Shown here in pieces: positions 35,211 through 43,020 of a stretch of DNA of 64,000 nucleotides. Origin of the DNA: Alkalibacterium sp. AK22 (lineage in GTDB: Bacteria; Bacillota; Bacilli; Lactobacillales; Carnobacteriaceae_A); NCBI RefSeq assembly GCF_000585255.1, contig NZ_JANL01000036.1, forward strand, positions 1-64,000, read 5' to 3'. Every line of letters begins with the position of its first letter. Position 1 is the stretch's first letter. The notes below the pieces were generated by a model that worked only from the letters and a program-made list of their open reading frames with translations, did not search any database and was not told where the DNA came from. A program made the translations under genes and the position numbers.

Positions 35211-35993
35211 ATGTCAAAAGCTATCACGTATGCATCTTTGAAGCGATTCAACTTAATTATGGGTGTTCTGCATCTCATTCAAGGCTTATTGATGTTGGGA
35301 TTTGCCCTCTTTATCGAACGTATTGCCGATTTTCGGATTCCGATCTTATCCTATTTTCTTACTTTTGATGAAAGTCAGATGCGCCTAGTCACCGACCCTG
35401 GTCAGATTGGCGAATTGCCTTTTGGAGCTGCTGTCTCCATATTCTTGTTTCTTTCTGCTCTAGCTCATTTTATTATTGTCAGTCCATGGGGAAATCCTAT
35501 TTATAACCGCGATCTTAGTAAAGGAATCAATCGCTTCCGCTGGTATGAATATGCTCTAAGCTCCTCCATCATGATTGTGCTTATCGCTTTGCTGTTTGGA
35601 GTATACGATATTGGTGCTTTAGTAGCTATTTTTGCGGCTAATGCCGCCATGAACCTTTTCGGCCTGGACATGGAAGAAATCAATCAGTATACGAAAAAGA
35701 TCAACTGGAAGCCTTTCATTTTTGGAACCATTGCCGGACTGGCCCCCTGGGTCGTGATCGTTCTTTATGGCTTTGGAAATGCCGATCCATCCGAAGTTCC
35801 CTGGTTTGTCTACGCCATTGTCGGGAGTTACTTTGTCTTTTTCAATCTTTTTCCAATCAATATGATTCTACAGTATAAAAAGATTGGAAAATGGGAAAAC
35901 TACCTTTATGGTGAGCGTGGTTATATTATCCTGAGCCTGGTTGCCAAATCTGTACTAGCCTGGCTGGCTTTTGCCGGTGTCATGCAGCCTTAA
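35211..35993 (+). CDS. Heliorhodopsin
   Basis: A retinal-binding seven-helix membrane protein of the heliorhodopsin family, which is inverted in the membrane relative to other rhodopsins and has no proven pump activity. The 260 residues form seven hydrophobic segments. The retinal lysine is K246 in the last helix (LSLVAKSVLAW), the counterion glutamate is E113 in the RWYEYALSSS segment of helix 3, and H21 and H86 match the two conserved histidines. The C-terminal GERGYIILSLVAKS segment is distinctive. The ATG at 35211 is preferred (AAGGAG 10 bases upstream) over an in-frame GTG nine bases earlier. No retinal or carotenoid genes occur in the window, so retinal must come from elsewhere in the genome or from outside. 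Confidence 0.93.
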   Translation: MSKAITYASLKRFNLIMGVLHLIQGLLMLGFALFIERIADFRIPILSYFLTFDESQMRLVTDPGQIGELPFGAAVSIFLFLSALAHFIIVSPWGNPIYNRDLSKGINRFRWYEYALSSSIMIVLIALLFGVYDIGALVAIFAANAAMNLFGLDMEEINQYTKKINWKPFIFGTIAGLAPWVVIVLYGFGNADPSEVPWFVYAIVGSYFVFFNLFPINMILQYKKIGKWENYLYGERGYIILSLVAKSVLAWLAFAGVMQP

Positions 35994-36027
35994 TGTCTGA
36001 CCATTAGCCTAATAACTGATTTTGACT

Positions 36028-36071
36028 AAAAAAGTCACTCCCACCAACTTTTTGATGGGAGTGACTTTTTT
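36028..36071. terminator. Bidirectional terminator after heliorhodopsin
   Basis: AAAAAAGTCACTCCCA pairs with TGGGAGTGACTTTTTT. It separates two convergent genes. Confidence 0.93.
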
Positions 36072-36098
36072 AGATTATCGCGGCTTGCTATACGTCAA

Positions 36099-37454
36099 TT
36101 AAAACGAGAGCACCCCGGCAAGACTAAGCAGCTGGGTCAGAAGATATAATACGGGAATCGATAAAATAGTCCGGAAAATAAAGACTTTGGTAACATCCCA
36201 GAAGTTGAGTCCAATTTCTGTTTTGACAAGGATCATACCTGTTTCCGACATAAATACCAGTTGCGTGAAGGCGAGTACTCCAATAAAGAAACGGGCTGCT
36301 TCAGATACTGAACCGCTGATGAAAAGCGCCGGCAAATACATATCTGCAAAACCGGCCAATGAAGCCGGAGCCATTTCAGCAGCAACTTCTGAACTGAAAC
36401 CAAGTAGCTGATATATATAAATAAAGGGAACACTGATTACATCAAAAAAGGCTGTATACTCAGCAATAATCAGCGATACTGTCCCTACTGCCATAATAAT
36501 CGGTAGGAAGCCTACATATATGTGGACAATATTTTTGACAGCTTCAATAAACGCTCCACCCACTCGAGTCGCTTCCGCTTCTTCTACAGCTGAATCATAA
36601 GCGTGCGTCACGACCGTTTTTTCATCCGGTACATCATTTGATTTGGGCTCCGTATTTTCATAATACGTCGGCTCAAATTTTTTCAAGGGCATCCGGGCAG
36701 TTATAAAGGCAAGAATCAGGGTAACCAGCAGAATTGTACCGTAAAAAATAGGGAAAATGGAACTGAATCCGAGTAGATCAGCTACGGCTGCAGCAAATGC
36801 GATACCCACAATAGAGAAACTGGTAGAGATGATATAGGCTTCTCTTTTATTGTAATAACCCCTTTGGTACTGATTGTCAGTGACTACGATACCAATCGTC
36901 CCGTCGCCGACAAAAGATGCAATACCGTCAATCATCGCATACCCTGGAACTTTGAAGACTTTCTCCACCACAGGGCCAAGAATAATACCGATAAATTCTA
37001 CCATACCGAAGTGGGTCAGCAGTGGTAAAGCCAGCAGGCCCACAAAGAAAGTGATATAAAGTGTCGTCAGCAGGCCGTCCCCTCCAGCCATCAGCCCTCC
37101 AGTATCTGGGTCCAGAACTGCATCAACTAGTGTATTCCCCGCAAACCATTCATTGATGACCATCAGGTAGAGAAAAGATCCTACCAGCCTAAGCACAACA
37201 TTTATGGGTGATGCCTTGAACACATTGTTCAAAAATTTGCTGCTTGAAGTGTAGAAGAGAAAAATAACCGTTCCTAAAAGTACAATCCAGGAGGATACTT
37301 CAGTGAACAAAAGAAATTCATCCAGTATATTGTCGGTAACCAGATAAATGATGTGTGAAATCATTATTCTGCTTTCTCCACCTATTTCAAAGGGGACCAG
37401 AAAAAACACTACCCCCAGAAGGGATAATAATATAAACTTTAACTTATTAATCAT
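36099..37454 (-). CDS. YjiH-family membrane protein with nucleoside-recognition (Gate) domain
   Basis: A 451-residue polytopic protein with roughly ten transmembrane helices, of the YjiH/nucleoside-recognition Gate family. These proteins are presumed transporters, but substrates are not known. Visible marks are FVPFEIGG near the start, the GDGTIGIVVTDNQYQRGYYNKREAYIIS segment, and AEMAPASLAGFADMYLPALF in the second Gate half. The start at 37454 has GGAGG about 10 bases upstream; an upstream in-frame ATG lies near the -10 region. Monocistronic. Confidence 0.85.
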   Translation of the reverse strand: MINKLKFILLSLLGVVFFLVPFEIGGESRIMISHIIYLVTDNILDEFLLFTEVSSWIVLLGTVIFLFYTSSSKFLNNVFKASPINVVLRLVGSFLYLMVINEWFAGNTLVDAVLDPDTGGLMAGGDGLLTTLYITFFVGLLALPLLTHFGMVEFIGIILGPVVEKVFKVPGYAMIDGIASFVGDGTIGIVVTDNQYQRGYYNKREAYIISTSFSIVGIAFAAAVADLLGFSSIFPIFYGTILLVTLILAFITARMPLKKFEPTYYENTEPKSNDVPDEKTVVTHAYDSAVEEAEATRVGGAFIEAVKNIVHIYVGFLPIIMAVGTVSLIIAEYTAFFDVISVPFIYIYQLLGFSSEVAAEMAPASLAGFADMYLPALFISGSVSEAARFFIGVLAFTQLVFMSETGMILVKTEIGLNFWDVTKVFIFRTILSIPVLYLLTQLLSLAGVLSF

Positions 37455-37780
37455 GTATAATACTCCTCCAATTTTGTCGCTTTTCAGGATAGCACAAATA
37501 TGAATATTATACAATTTTTTTATCTTTGTCTTGTCAAATAGAAAGTGTTATTGTTGTATAAATAGTACTTATGTAGTTATTTTATACATATAAAGCTCCT
37601 TTTTTCGAAAGCTTCTACCCACTATCCTGTAAAACAGTATCAAAAAAAAAACTATTATAAAAAAAGACTCTAAAGACAGTTTTTGTAAAAAAAAAGTTCT
37701 TTAATCTGCCTATAGACGACAGTATATTTATGAAGCTATCATTTTGGCTCTTCCCTTAAACTTAAACAGGGACAAAAAAA

Positions 37781-37805
37781 GAGGCATGGAGTGATCCATG
37801 CCTCT
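37781..37805 (-). terminator. Terminator of cold-shock gene copy 1
   Basis: GAGGCATGG pairs with CCATGCCTC, followed on the minus strand by a T-run. The same element occurs after copy 2. Confidence 0.88.
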
Positions 37806-37827
37806 AGTCAGTGATTAAGCTAGGTGA

Positions 37828-38028
37828 TTAAGCCTTAGTAACGTTTGCTGCCTGAAGTCCGCGTGCGCCTTCTTCAGTGTCAAAGTTTACTGCTTGACCT
37901 TCGTCAAGAGACTTGAATCCTTCTTCTTGGATTGCTGAGAAGTGTACGAATACGTCATCCGCTCCGTCACGTTCGATAAATCCAAAACCTTTTTCTGCGT
38001 TAAACCATTTTACTGTACCTGTTTCCAT
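37828..38028 (-). CDS. Cold-shock protein, copy 1
   Basis: A 66-residue CspA-type OB-fold protein that binds single-stranded RNA and DNA and acts as an RNA chaperone. RNP1 is KGFGFIER (residues 13-20) and RNP2 is VFVHFSAI. It differs from copy 2, 511 bases away, by a single residue (Ala versus Thr at position 48), and shares a ~100-base leader, so the two arose by recent tandem duplication or are kept alike by gene conversion. AGGAGG precedes the ATG. Confidence 0.95.
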   Translation of the reverse strand: METGTVKWFNAEKGFGFIERDGADDVFVHFSAIQEEGFKSLDEGQAVNFDTEEGARGLQAANVTKA

Positions 38029-38130
38029 AATAAAATTCCTCCTTGTGCCTTTTGCACATATTTACATTATTGCTTAAGGTCCAATTCGGAATGCATTACA
38101 CAGTTCGTAAAATGTCTCTTACAATATGTT
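38029..38130 (-). promoter_or_regulatory. Conserved leader of cold-shock copy 1
   Basis: A ~102-base 5' leader, almost identical to that of copy 2 (four substitutions), beginning just past the -10 element. Long leaders of csp mRNAs are known to control translation with temperature; this is inferred here. Confidence 0.6.
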
Positions 38131-38136
38131 ATACAC

Positions 38137-38166
38137 AGTATAGCACACGAGTCACTAATTACCTAA
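38137..38166 (-). promoter_or_regulatory. Promoter of cold-shock copy 1
   Basis: TATACT (38142-38137) and TTAGGT (38166-38161) on the minus strand, 18 bases apart. Sequence upstream of the -10 differs from copy 2. Confidence 0.6.
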
Positions 38167-38291
38167 TTTATTTTTCAATTGCCTTATTATTGACTTATTT
38201 GATGTCCTTACTGATTTTTTCTCTGATATGTCGGCCGTATACCTTTCATTCCTCAACAGGCTGACCGTTTTTGCGATATGTACACAAAAAA

Positions 38292-38316
38292 GAGGCATGG
38301 AATGATCCATACCTCT
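38292..38316 (-). terminator. Terminator of cold-shock gene copy 2
   Basis: GAGGCATGG pairs with CCATaCCTC (one mismatch relative to copy 1), followed by a T-run on the minus strand. Confidence 0.85.
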
Positions 38317-38338
38317 AGTCAGTGATTAAGTTAGGTGA

Positions 38339-38539
38339 TTAAGCCTTAGTTACGTTGGCAGCCTGAAGTCCGCGTGCGCCTTCTTCAGTGTCAAAGTTTA
38401 CTGTCTGACCTTCGTCAAGAGACTTGAATCCTTCTTCTTGGATTGCTGAGAAGTGTACGAATACGTCGTCCGCTCCGTCACGTTCGATAAATCCAAAACC
38501 TTTTTCTGCGTTAAACCATTTTACTGTACCTGTTTCCAT
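38339..38539 (-). CDS. Cold-shock protein, copy 2
   Basis: 66-residue CspA-type protein, identical to copy 1 except Thr at residue 48. RNP1 and RNP2 motifs are intact. It has its own promoter with a better -35 element (TTGGCA) than copy 1, so the two copies may be expressed differently even though the leader and protein are nearly the same. Confidence 0.95.
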   Translation of the reverse strand: METGTVKWFNAEKGFGFIERDGADDVFVHFSAIQEEGFKSLDEGQTVNFDTEEGARGLQAANVTKA

Positions 38540-38641
38540 AATAAAATTCCTCCTTGTGCCTTCTGCACGTATTTACAATATTGCTTAAGGACCAATTCGG
38601 AATGCATTACACAGTTCGTAAAATGTCTCTTACAATATGTT
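38540..38641 (-). promoter_or_regulatory. Conserved leader of cold-shock copy 2
   Basis: Counterpart of the copy 1 leader, four substitutions over about 102 bases, ending in the same AAGGAGGAATTTTATT segment before the start codon. Confidence 0.6.
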
Positions 38642-38647
38642 ATACAT

Positions 38648-38676
38648 ATCATAGCACAAGCAGAGCGGATTGCCAA
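38648..38676 (-). promoter_or_regulatory. Promoter of cold-shock copy 2
   Basis: TATGAT (38653-38648) and TTGGCA (38676-38671) on the minus strand with an ideal 17-base gap. Confidence 0.75.
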
Positions 38677-38772
38677 ATTTATTTTCCAATTGTCTTATTT
38701 CTGACTCATTTACTTTTGTCATTTTTGCAAAATAACTTGTTCTCCTTGAATCAGATCACCTGTATATAGCGC

Positions 38773-38955
38773 TCAGGTATGTTTCACTCTAGCTTTTAGT
38801 CGCTTCATTACCACCTTCTTTAGATAGAAAGAAAGGGCAAATAAGGCAACTAGACCCAAAAGCTGTAGCTCTAAGGTCGCTTTTATCCAAAGTTTCATCG
38901 AAATGAGAATCACAAAAAGCAGGATCCCCAGCATCACAGCTGTCTCTTTTTTCAT
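38773..38955 (-). CDS. Small two-helix membrane protein
   Basis: A 60-residue protein with two hydrophobic helices (about residues 6-23 and 30-47) and a basic C-terminal tail rich in Lys and Arg. No family is recognised. A GGGGG-containing ribosome site lies before the ATG. The orientation with positive residues after the second helix suggests both ends face the cytoplasm. No linked gene shares its strand closely. Confidence 0.65.
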   Translation of the reverse strand: MKKETAVMLGILLFVILISMKLWIKATLELQLLGLVALFALSFYLKKVVMKRLKARVKHT

Positions 38956-39110
38956 GATACTGCCCCCCTTCTACTTCAGGAACGGTTCAGATACTGCTCT
39001 GATTTTTTTAAGGTAGCTCACAACCTAGATCACTGTTTCGACTTTTATATTCCACCTTTATTATACTCTTGTTTTTGAAAGCCGGGAAGCTGGACGATTT
39101 GAAGGATTAA

Positions 39111-39132
39111 AAAACCCGCGTAAGCGGGTTTT
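39111..39132 (-). terminator. Terminator of the dus gene
   Basis: AAAACCCGC pairs with GCGGGTTTT around a short loop. Confidence 0.88.
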
Positions 39133-39135
39133 CAA

Positions 39136-40137
39136 TCAATTACTGTATGTGTCAGCTGTTTCTTCAACAGGCTGATTCAGCTGCTCTTCAAATTGATCGA
39201 GCAGCACTCGAACTTCATCAGTTGTGACGGTCTCCATCAGTTTTTGTCTCAATTCACTTGCCCCTCGCATGCCACGGACATAGATTTTAAAGAATCGTCT
39301 CAATGGTTTAAAGGCTCGGCCATTCACTTCACCGTACTGGTCGAATAAGTCGAGATGCAGACGCAGCAAATCCAGCATTTCCTGACTGCTGTGCTCCCTT
39401 GCTTCTTTTTCAAAAGCAAAAGGATTGGTGAACACACCGCGGCCGATCATTACTCCGTCAACTCCAGTCTCTTCAACGATTTTTAGGCCTGTCTCACGGT
39501 CAGGAATATCCCCATTGATCGTCAGCAGAGTGTCCGGCGCGATTTCATCACGCAGTTGTTTGATTTCCGGTATCAGTTCCCAGTGAGCGTCATATTTACT
39601 CATTTCCCTTCTCGTACGAAGGTGTATTGAAAGGTTTACGATATCTTGATTGAGTAAGTGGGTAATCCAGTCTCTCCATTCATCCAGTTTGGTGTATCCC
39701 AGACGGGTTTTCACGCTAACGGGTAGACCTCCAGCCTTGGCAGCTTCAATCAGTTCAGCCGCCACTTCCGGTCGAAGAATCAGCCCGCTTCCTCTCCCCT
39801 TACCGGCTACGTTAGGGACCGGGCAGCCCATATTGATATCCACACCGCTGAAGCCTGCTTCAGCCATTCCGATACTCATTTCTTTGAAATGCTCCGGCTC
39901 GTCTCCCCAGATATGGGCCACCAGCGGCTGCTCATCTTCAGTAAAGGCCAGTCGGCCACGTAAACTGTTGCGTCCTTCCGGATGGCAGTAGCTTACAGAG
40001 TTGGCAAATTCTGTAAAAAACACATCTGGACGGCCGGCTTCGGCTATGACATGTCTGAAAACGACGTCCGTTACATCTTCCATCGGTGCCAGAATAAAGA
40101 AGGGTTTCGGCAGATTTTTCCAGAAATTCTCTTTCAT
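39136..40137 (-). CDS. tRNA-dihydrouridine synthase
   Basis: FMN enzyme reducing uridines to dihydrouridine in tRNA. The 333 residues begin with [10 protein letters not shown], contain the catalytic C105 in [35 protein letters not shown] and the FMN-phosphate segments NGDI and [12 protein letters not shown]. It resembles the DusC-like, non-DusB branch of Firmicutes. The gene has its own promoter and a terminator directly behind the stop. Confidence 0.92.
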   Translation of the reverse strand: MKENFWKNLPKPFFILAPMEDVTDVVFRHVIAEAGRPDVFFTEFANSVSYCHPEGRNSLRGRLAFTEDEQPLVAHIWGDEPEHFKEMSIGMAEAGFSGVDINMGCPVPNVAGKGRGSGLILRPEVAAELIEAAKAGGLPVSVKTRLGYTKLDEWRDWITHLLNQDIVNLSIHLRTRREMSKYDAHWELIPEIKQLRDEIAPDTLLTINGDIPDRETGLKIVEETGVDGVMIGRGVFTNPFAFEKEAREHSSQEMLDLLRLHLDLFDQYGEVNGRAFKPLRRFFKIYVRGMRGASELRQKLMETVTTDEVRVLLDQFEEQLNQPVEETADTYSN

Positions 40138-40294
40138 AATAAAGTAAATCCTTTCATTATTTAAATTCGTGTATAAGCAGCAGCCTTTCCAGTCTCAACC
40201 CCACTGCATTATTGATGATTGGCTTGCGCTATTATTTAGTTTACCGGTTAATTCTTAAAAAGATTTAAATAGCAGTGAAAAACTAACTCTATTT

Positions 40295-40322
40295 ATTTTA
40301 ACGATTACACGGCTTTTGTCAA
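40295..40322 (-). promoter_or_regulatory. Promoter of the dus gene
   Basis: TTGACA (40322-40317) and TAAAAT (40300-40295) on the minus strand with a 16-base gap. The leader would be about 150 bases. Nothing else was recognised in the 330-base gap except the hairpin at 40342. Confidence 0.7.
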
Positions 40323-40341
40323 ATACTCCTTTTCAGCATAT

Positions 40342-40379
40342 AAAAACACCTTCAGCTAGTAACTGCCAAAGGTATTTTT
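40342..40379 (-). terminator. Probable terminator of the SH3-barrel lipoprotein gene
   Basis: AAAATACCTT and AAGGTGTTTTT on the minus strand form a short hairpin with a 16-base loop and a T-run. Confidence 0.5.
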
Positions 40380-40467
40380 CAGTTTGTACGTTCGGCAGTC
40401 CTTTCATTGCTTAGGGTTATAAGTATGCCTCCCAGCAAATAGTATGGTTTATTCAACCCTTCACTTT

Positions 40468-41778
40468 TTACTGATAAATAATTAGACCGGGCTGTGGATC
40501 AAGATCCATGACTTCTTCTGGAGTCATTAACGGACGATCATAGTGAACGCCAGGTCTATCCGAGAAGTGGTACCACAGCTTGAAGCCTTTGTTGGGAATG
40601 TTCGTTGCTTCTGCAACCCGGTCATGCGTCGCCCGTTTACCTTCCGGTGTGCCCCAGCCGGATGTGTTATGAACCAGTAGGACCGGATCAAAGTCACTGG
40701 ACGCCGCTTCAACATCACGGATCATCTTTTCTACAAACTGATGGAAGACAAACTGACGTGTCCCCTGAATTTCATTGTCTTCGATATAGGCTTTCATTAT
40801 TTCCTGTACTTCATTCAGTTCTGTACCGGTGATGTGGCCGACTTCCTGCATCGGTCTTTCCGTACGCCATTCCGGATCGAGTGCCAGATGAACATTCGGG
40901 TATCTCAGAAAAGACTGGATTTCCTGAATAGAATAAGTCGGGTGATGTCTGCCCATCTGATGATCGATATAAACGAGGATCCCTCTCTCGTAAGCCGCCT
41001 CAATATAAGAAAGAGCCAGATCATAGTCCATTTTGAATACCTCGCCCCCAGGCTGAACGGTTCCGTACACCAAGTATACGGCAGGGATTGTTTTTTTGTC
41101 GTTTAAAAGCGCATCGTATGTTTCAGCGGTTTTTGTTACCAGATTTAGCAGTTCCTCAACTGGATGACGCCCTACTATACCCATGATTTCAGAATTAGGG
41201 TGTCCATAGTATGCCACTACCGTATGGTCTTCAAACAGAGCGGGCGAAGCAAAGAAATCATTCCGTTCCTCATCACTGAAGTCTGTCAGCTGGTGCAGAT
41301 CGTTCAGATCGCCTGTTGTAAATTCAGATGAGACCCAGCCTTCGTTCAGTGCCAGATTGTGGTGTTCGATCTGATACCAGGTCAGGTCCTCTTCTTTTAT
41401 TTCATCGGTAATCCGGACTTCATTTCCTTTTCTTAAAGAACCTAACTCAACACTTTCAGCTGATCCTTCTGATCTGATTGTCAGGCGGTCAGCAGTAATG
41501 TACCTGACGTTCTCCTGATTTCCAAAACTAGAAACGGGTGCTTCCACTTCATCTTCTTCAGGAACCTCTTCCCCGGACTCCTCACCTTCATCATAATCAG
41601 CGTCTTTTTCTTGCGTTTCTGTCTCGTCTGATTCTGAAACTGTCTCACTCCTTGCTTGCTTTTCCTGTTCCATCTGGCCAGATTCTTCCTGAGCAGGTTC
41701 TTCCTCAGGGCATCCTGACAGTGTTAGTACAGACAGCGAGAGCAGTGTAAGTAAACGTGCATGCCATTTATTCGTCAT
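40468..41778 (-). CDS. SH3-domain lipoprotein with a C-terminal barrel-like domain
   Basis: Exported lipoprotein of 436 residues: lipobox LTLSGC with Cys23, an acidic Glu/Asp/Ser linker to ~80, a bacterial SH3 domain (~92-155; LTIRSEGSAES, WYQIEHH, EGWVSS) and a ~265-residue C-terminal domain that I cannot assign. That domain begins VVAYYGHPNSEIMG, a pattern typical of barrel hydrolases, and contains acidic and aromatic candidates: D272 in YIDHQ, D301/E303/W304 in LALDPEW, H346, H370 and W402. This suggests a glycosidase-like cell-wall enzyme; inference only. It lies 27 bases after a Gfo/Idh gene. A paralogue is at 43021-44289. Confidence 0.75.
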   Translation of the reverse strand: MTNKWHARLLTLLSLSVLTLSGCPEEEPAQEESGQMEQEKQARSETVSESDETETQEKDADYDEGEESGEEVPEEDEVEAPVSSFGNQENVRYITADRLTIRSEGSAESVELGSLRKGNEVRITDEIKEEDLTWYQIEHHNLALNEGWVSSEFTTGDLNDLHQLTDFSDEERNDFFASPALFEDHTVVAYYGHPNSEIMGIVGRHPVEELLNLVTKTAETYDALLNDKKTIPAVYLVYGTVQPGGEVFKMDYDLALSYIEAAYERGILVYIDHQMGRHHPTYSIQEIQSFLRYPNVHLALDPEWRTERPMQEVGHITGTELNEVQEIMKAYIEDNEIQGTRQFVFHQFVEKMIRDVEAASSDFDPVLLVHNTSGWGTPEGKRATHDRVAEATNIPNKGFKLWYHFSDRPGVHYDRPLMTPEEVMDLDPQPGLIIYQ

Positions 41779-41805
41779 ATTTTTTTCCTCTCCTATTTTC
41801 CTATG

Positions 41806-42780
41806 TTATTCAGTACCGGTTTTTTCCTGCGGATAGACCAGCCCCATCTGTCTGCGGCACTCATCCATCAGTTCCATGACTGCCAAGGTACTCTCAGCTG
41901 AAATCTTCAACCCTGTTTTTCGACCCGACCTTATTTCTTCGGCTACATTGGAAAACTGCTGCCCATATAGCAGATCATTTGTTGTGAAGGCTTCAGTCTG
42001 ACCCTCGACTTCCAGTATGGCTTTATGTGCTGCATGAAAATAAGGCACATGAATGCTTCCTTTTGTCCCTTTAGCCTCAAAGTAGTGGCCACCCTCTTTT
42101 TCCATGGATACAAGAAGAGTGGCTTTGAAGTTCCCATAATTCATGACTATTTGATCGGACAAATCTACTTCCTCCATATGCCCTGCACACTGAATAGACA
42201 GCGGCGGTCCAAAGAGTTCATAAATGTAGCGAATAGTGTAGATGCCCAGATCAAGCAGTGCCCCGCCCAGCATTTCAGGTGTCGTCAGTCTTGGATTATC
42301 TGTCTGCTCAAGCAGGGGGATTTCAAAGGCACAGACGACGTCTTCCATGTCTCCGATTGCCTGGGACTGAATCCAGTCTTTTACTTTCAGAGCCGGTTTG
42401 TTGTGCCAGGTCCACATGGCCTCGGACACATAGACCTTTTGCCTGTGGGCATAGTTAAACAATTCTCTGGTGACTGCTGCATTTTCAGTGAACGGTTTTT
42501 CGCACAAGACTGGCTTGCCTGCTTCGAGACAGAGCCGGGTAAAGTAAGCATGCTGGTCTCCATTGACATTAATGTATACGCCTTCCACTTCAGGGGCCCT
42601 AATCGCCTCAAGGGCGGTATCATAGACTTGACCACCGTAGATTTCGGCAAACTTTTCCGCTTTTTCTCGGGTCCGGTTCCACACGGCAGTAATCTCATTA
42701 TCTGCTGTCTGAATCAATTCAGCAGCGGTGATCTGAGCAATCCCGCCGCATCCAATATATGCCCATTTAAATTTATTCAT
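41806..42780 (-). CDS. Gfo/Idh/MocA-family oxidoreductase
   Basis: NAD(P)-dependent sugar or sugar-acid dehydrogenase. The 324 residues start with the Rossmann segment AYIGCGGIAQI, include the EKP catalytic motif (VLCEKPFTENAAV near 95) and the family-typical GGALLDLGIYTIRY near 175. The C-terminal half is the substrate-binding beta sheet domain. The substrate is unknown. Its position between two SH3-barrel proteins is suggestive of a shared envelope-sugar pathway. AAGGAG precedes the ATG. Confidence 0.88.
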   Translation of the reverse strand: MNKFKWAYIGCGGIAQITAAELIQTADNEITAVWNRTREKAEKFAEIYGGQVYDTALEAIRAPEVEGVYINVNGDQHAYFTRLCLEAGKPVLCEKPFTENAAVTRELFNYAHRQKVYVSEAMWTWHNKPALKVKDWIQSQAIGDMEDVVCAFEIPLLEQTDNPRLTTPEMLGGALLDLGIYTIRYIYELFGPPLSIQCAGHMEEVDLSDQIVMNYGNFKATLLVSMEKEGGHYFEAKGTKGSIHVPYFHAAHKAILEVEGQTEAFTTNDLLYGQQFSNVAEEIRSGRKTGLKISAESTLAVMELMDECRRQMGLVYPQEKTGTE

Positions 42781-42910
42781 GTTCTTCTACTCCTTCTTTT
42801 ATCGGTCGGTGCACCTTCTATTCTGCCGGCTTGATGTAAGGTCTTAGTGGGCTAACAAGTGGGGTTTGCCCTTTTTTCTAATAGATTGACACATCCTGAA
42901 CCTTCTGCAA

Positions 42911-42950
42911 TCAAGTAAATACAGCCACACCATCGGCTGTATTTACTTGA
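42911..42950. terminator. 16-bp hairpin between the Gfo/Idh and SH3-barrel paralogue genes
   Basis: TCAAGTAAATACAGCC pairs perfectly with GGCTGTATTTACTTGA around an 8-base loop. Flanking T-runs are weak. It probably terminates or attenuates transcription between the genes. Confidence 0.6.
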
Positions 42951-43020
42951 AAAATTTTGCTGTATCCACTGTTGAACAGTGTCCCCGTGCCTGACAGGTA
43001 CCAGAGGAGTCTTTCACAAA

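Larger units (their letters stand above)
37780..38647. repeat. Tandem duplication of a cold-shock gene unit
   Basis: Two direct copies of about 350 bases, offset by 511 bases, each spanning terminator, coding sequence and leader. Identity is very high in the coding and leader parts and falls away abruptly upstream of the -10 elements, where the spacer is unrelated. Confidence 0.88.

Noticed and set aside
42025-42834. A 269-residue plus-strand open frame
   Set aside because: It is antisense to the Gfo/Idh gene, whose family motifs are clear on the other strand.
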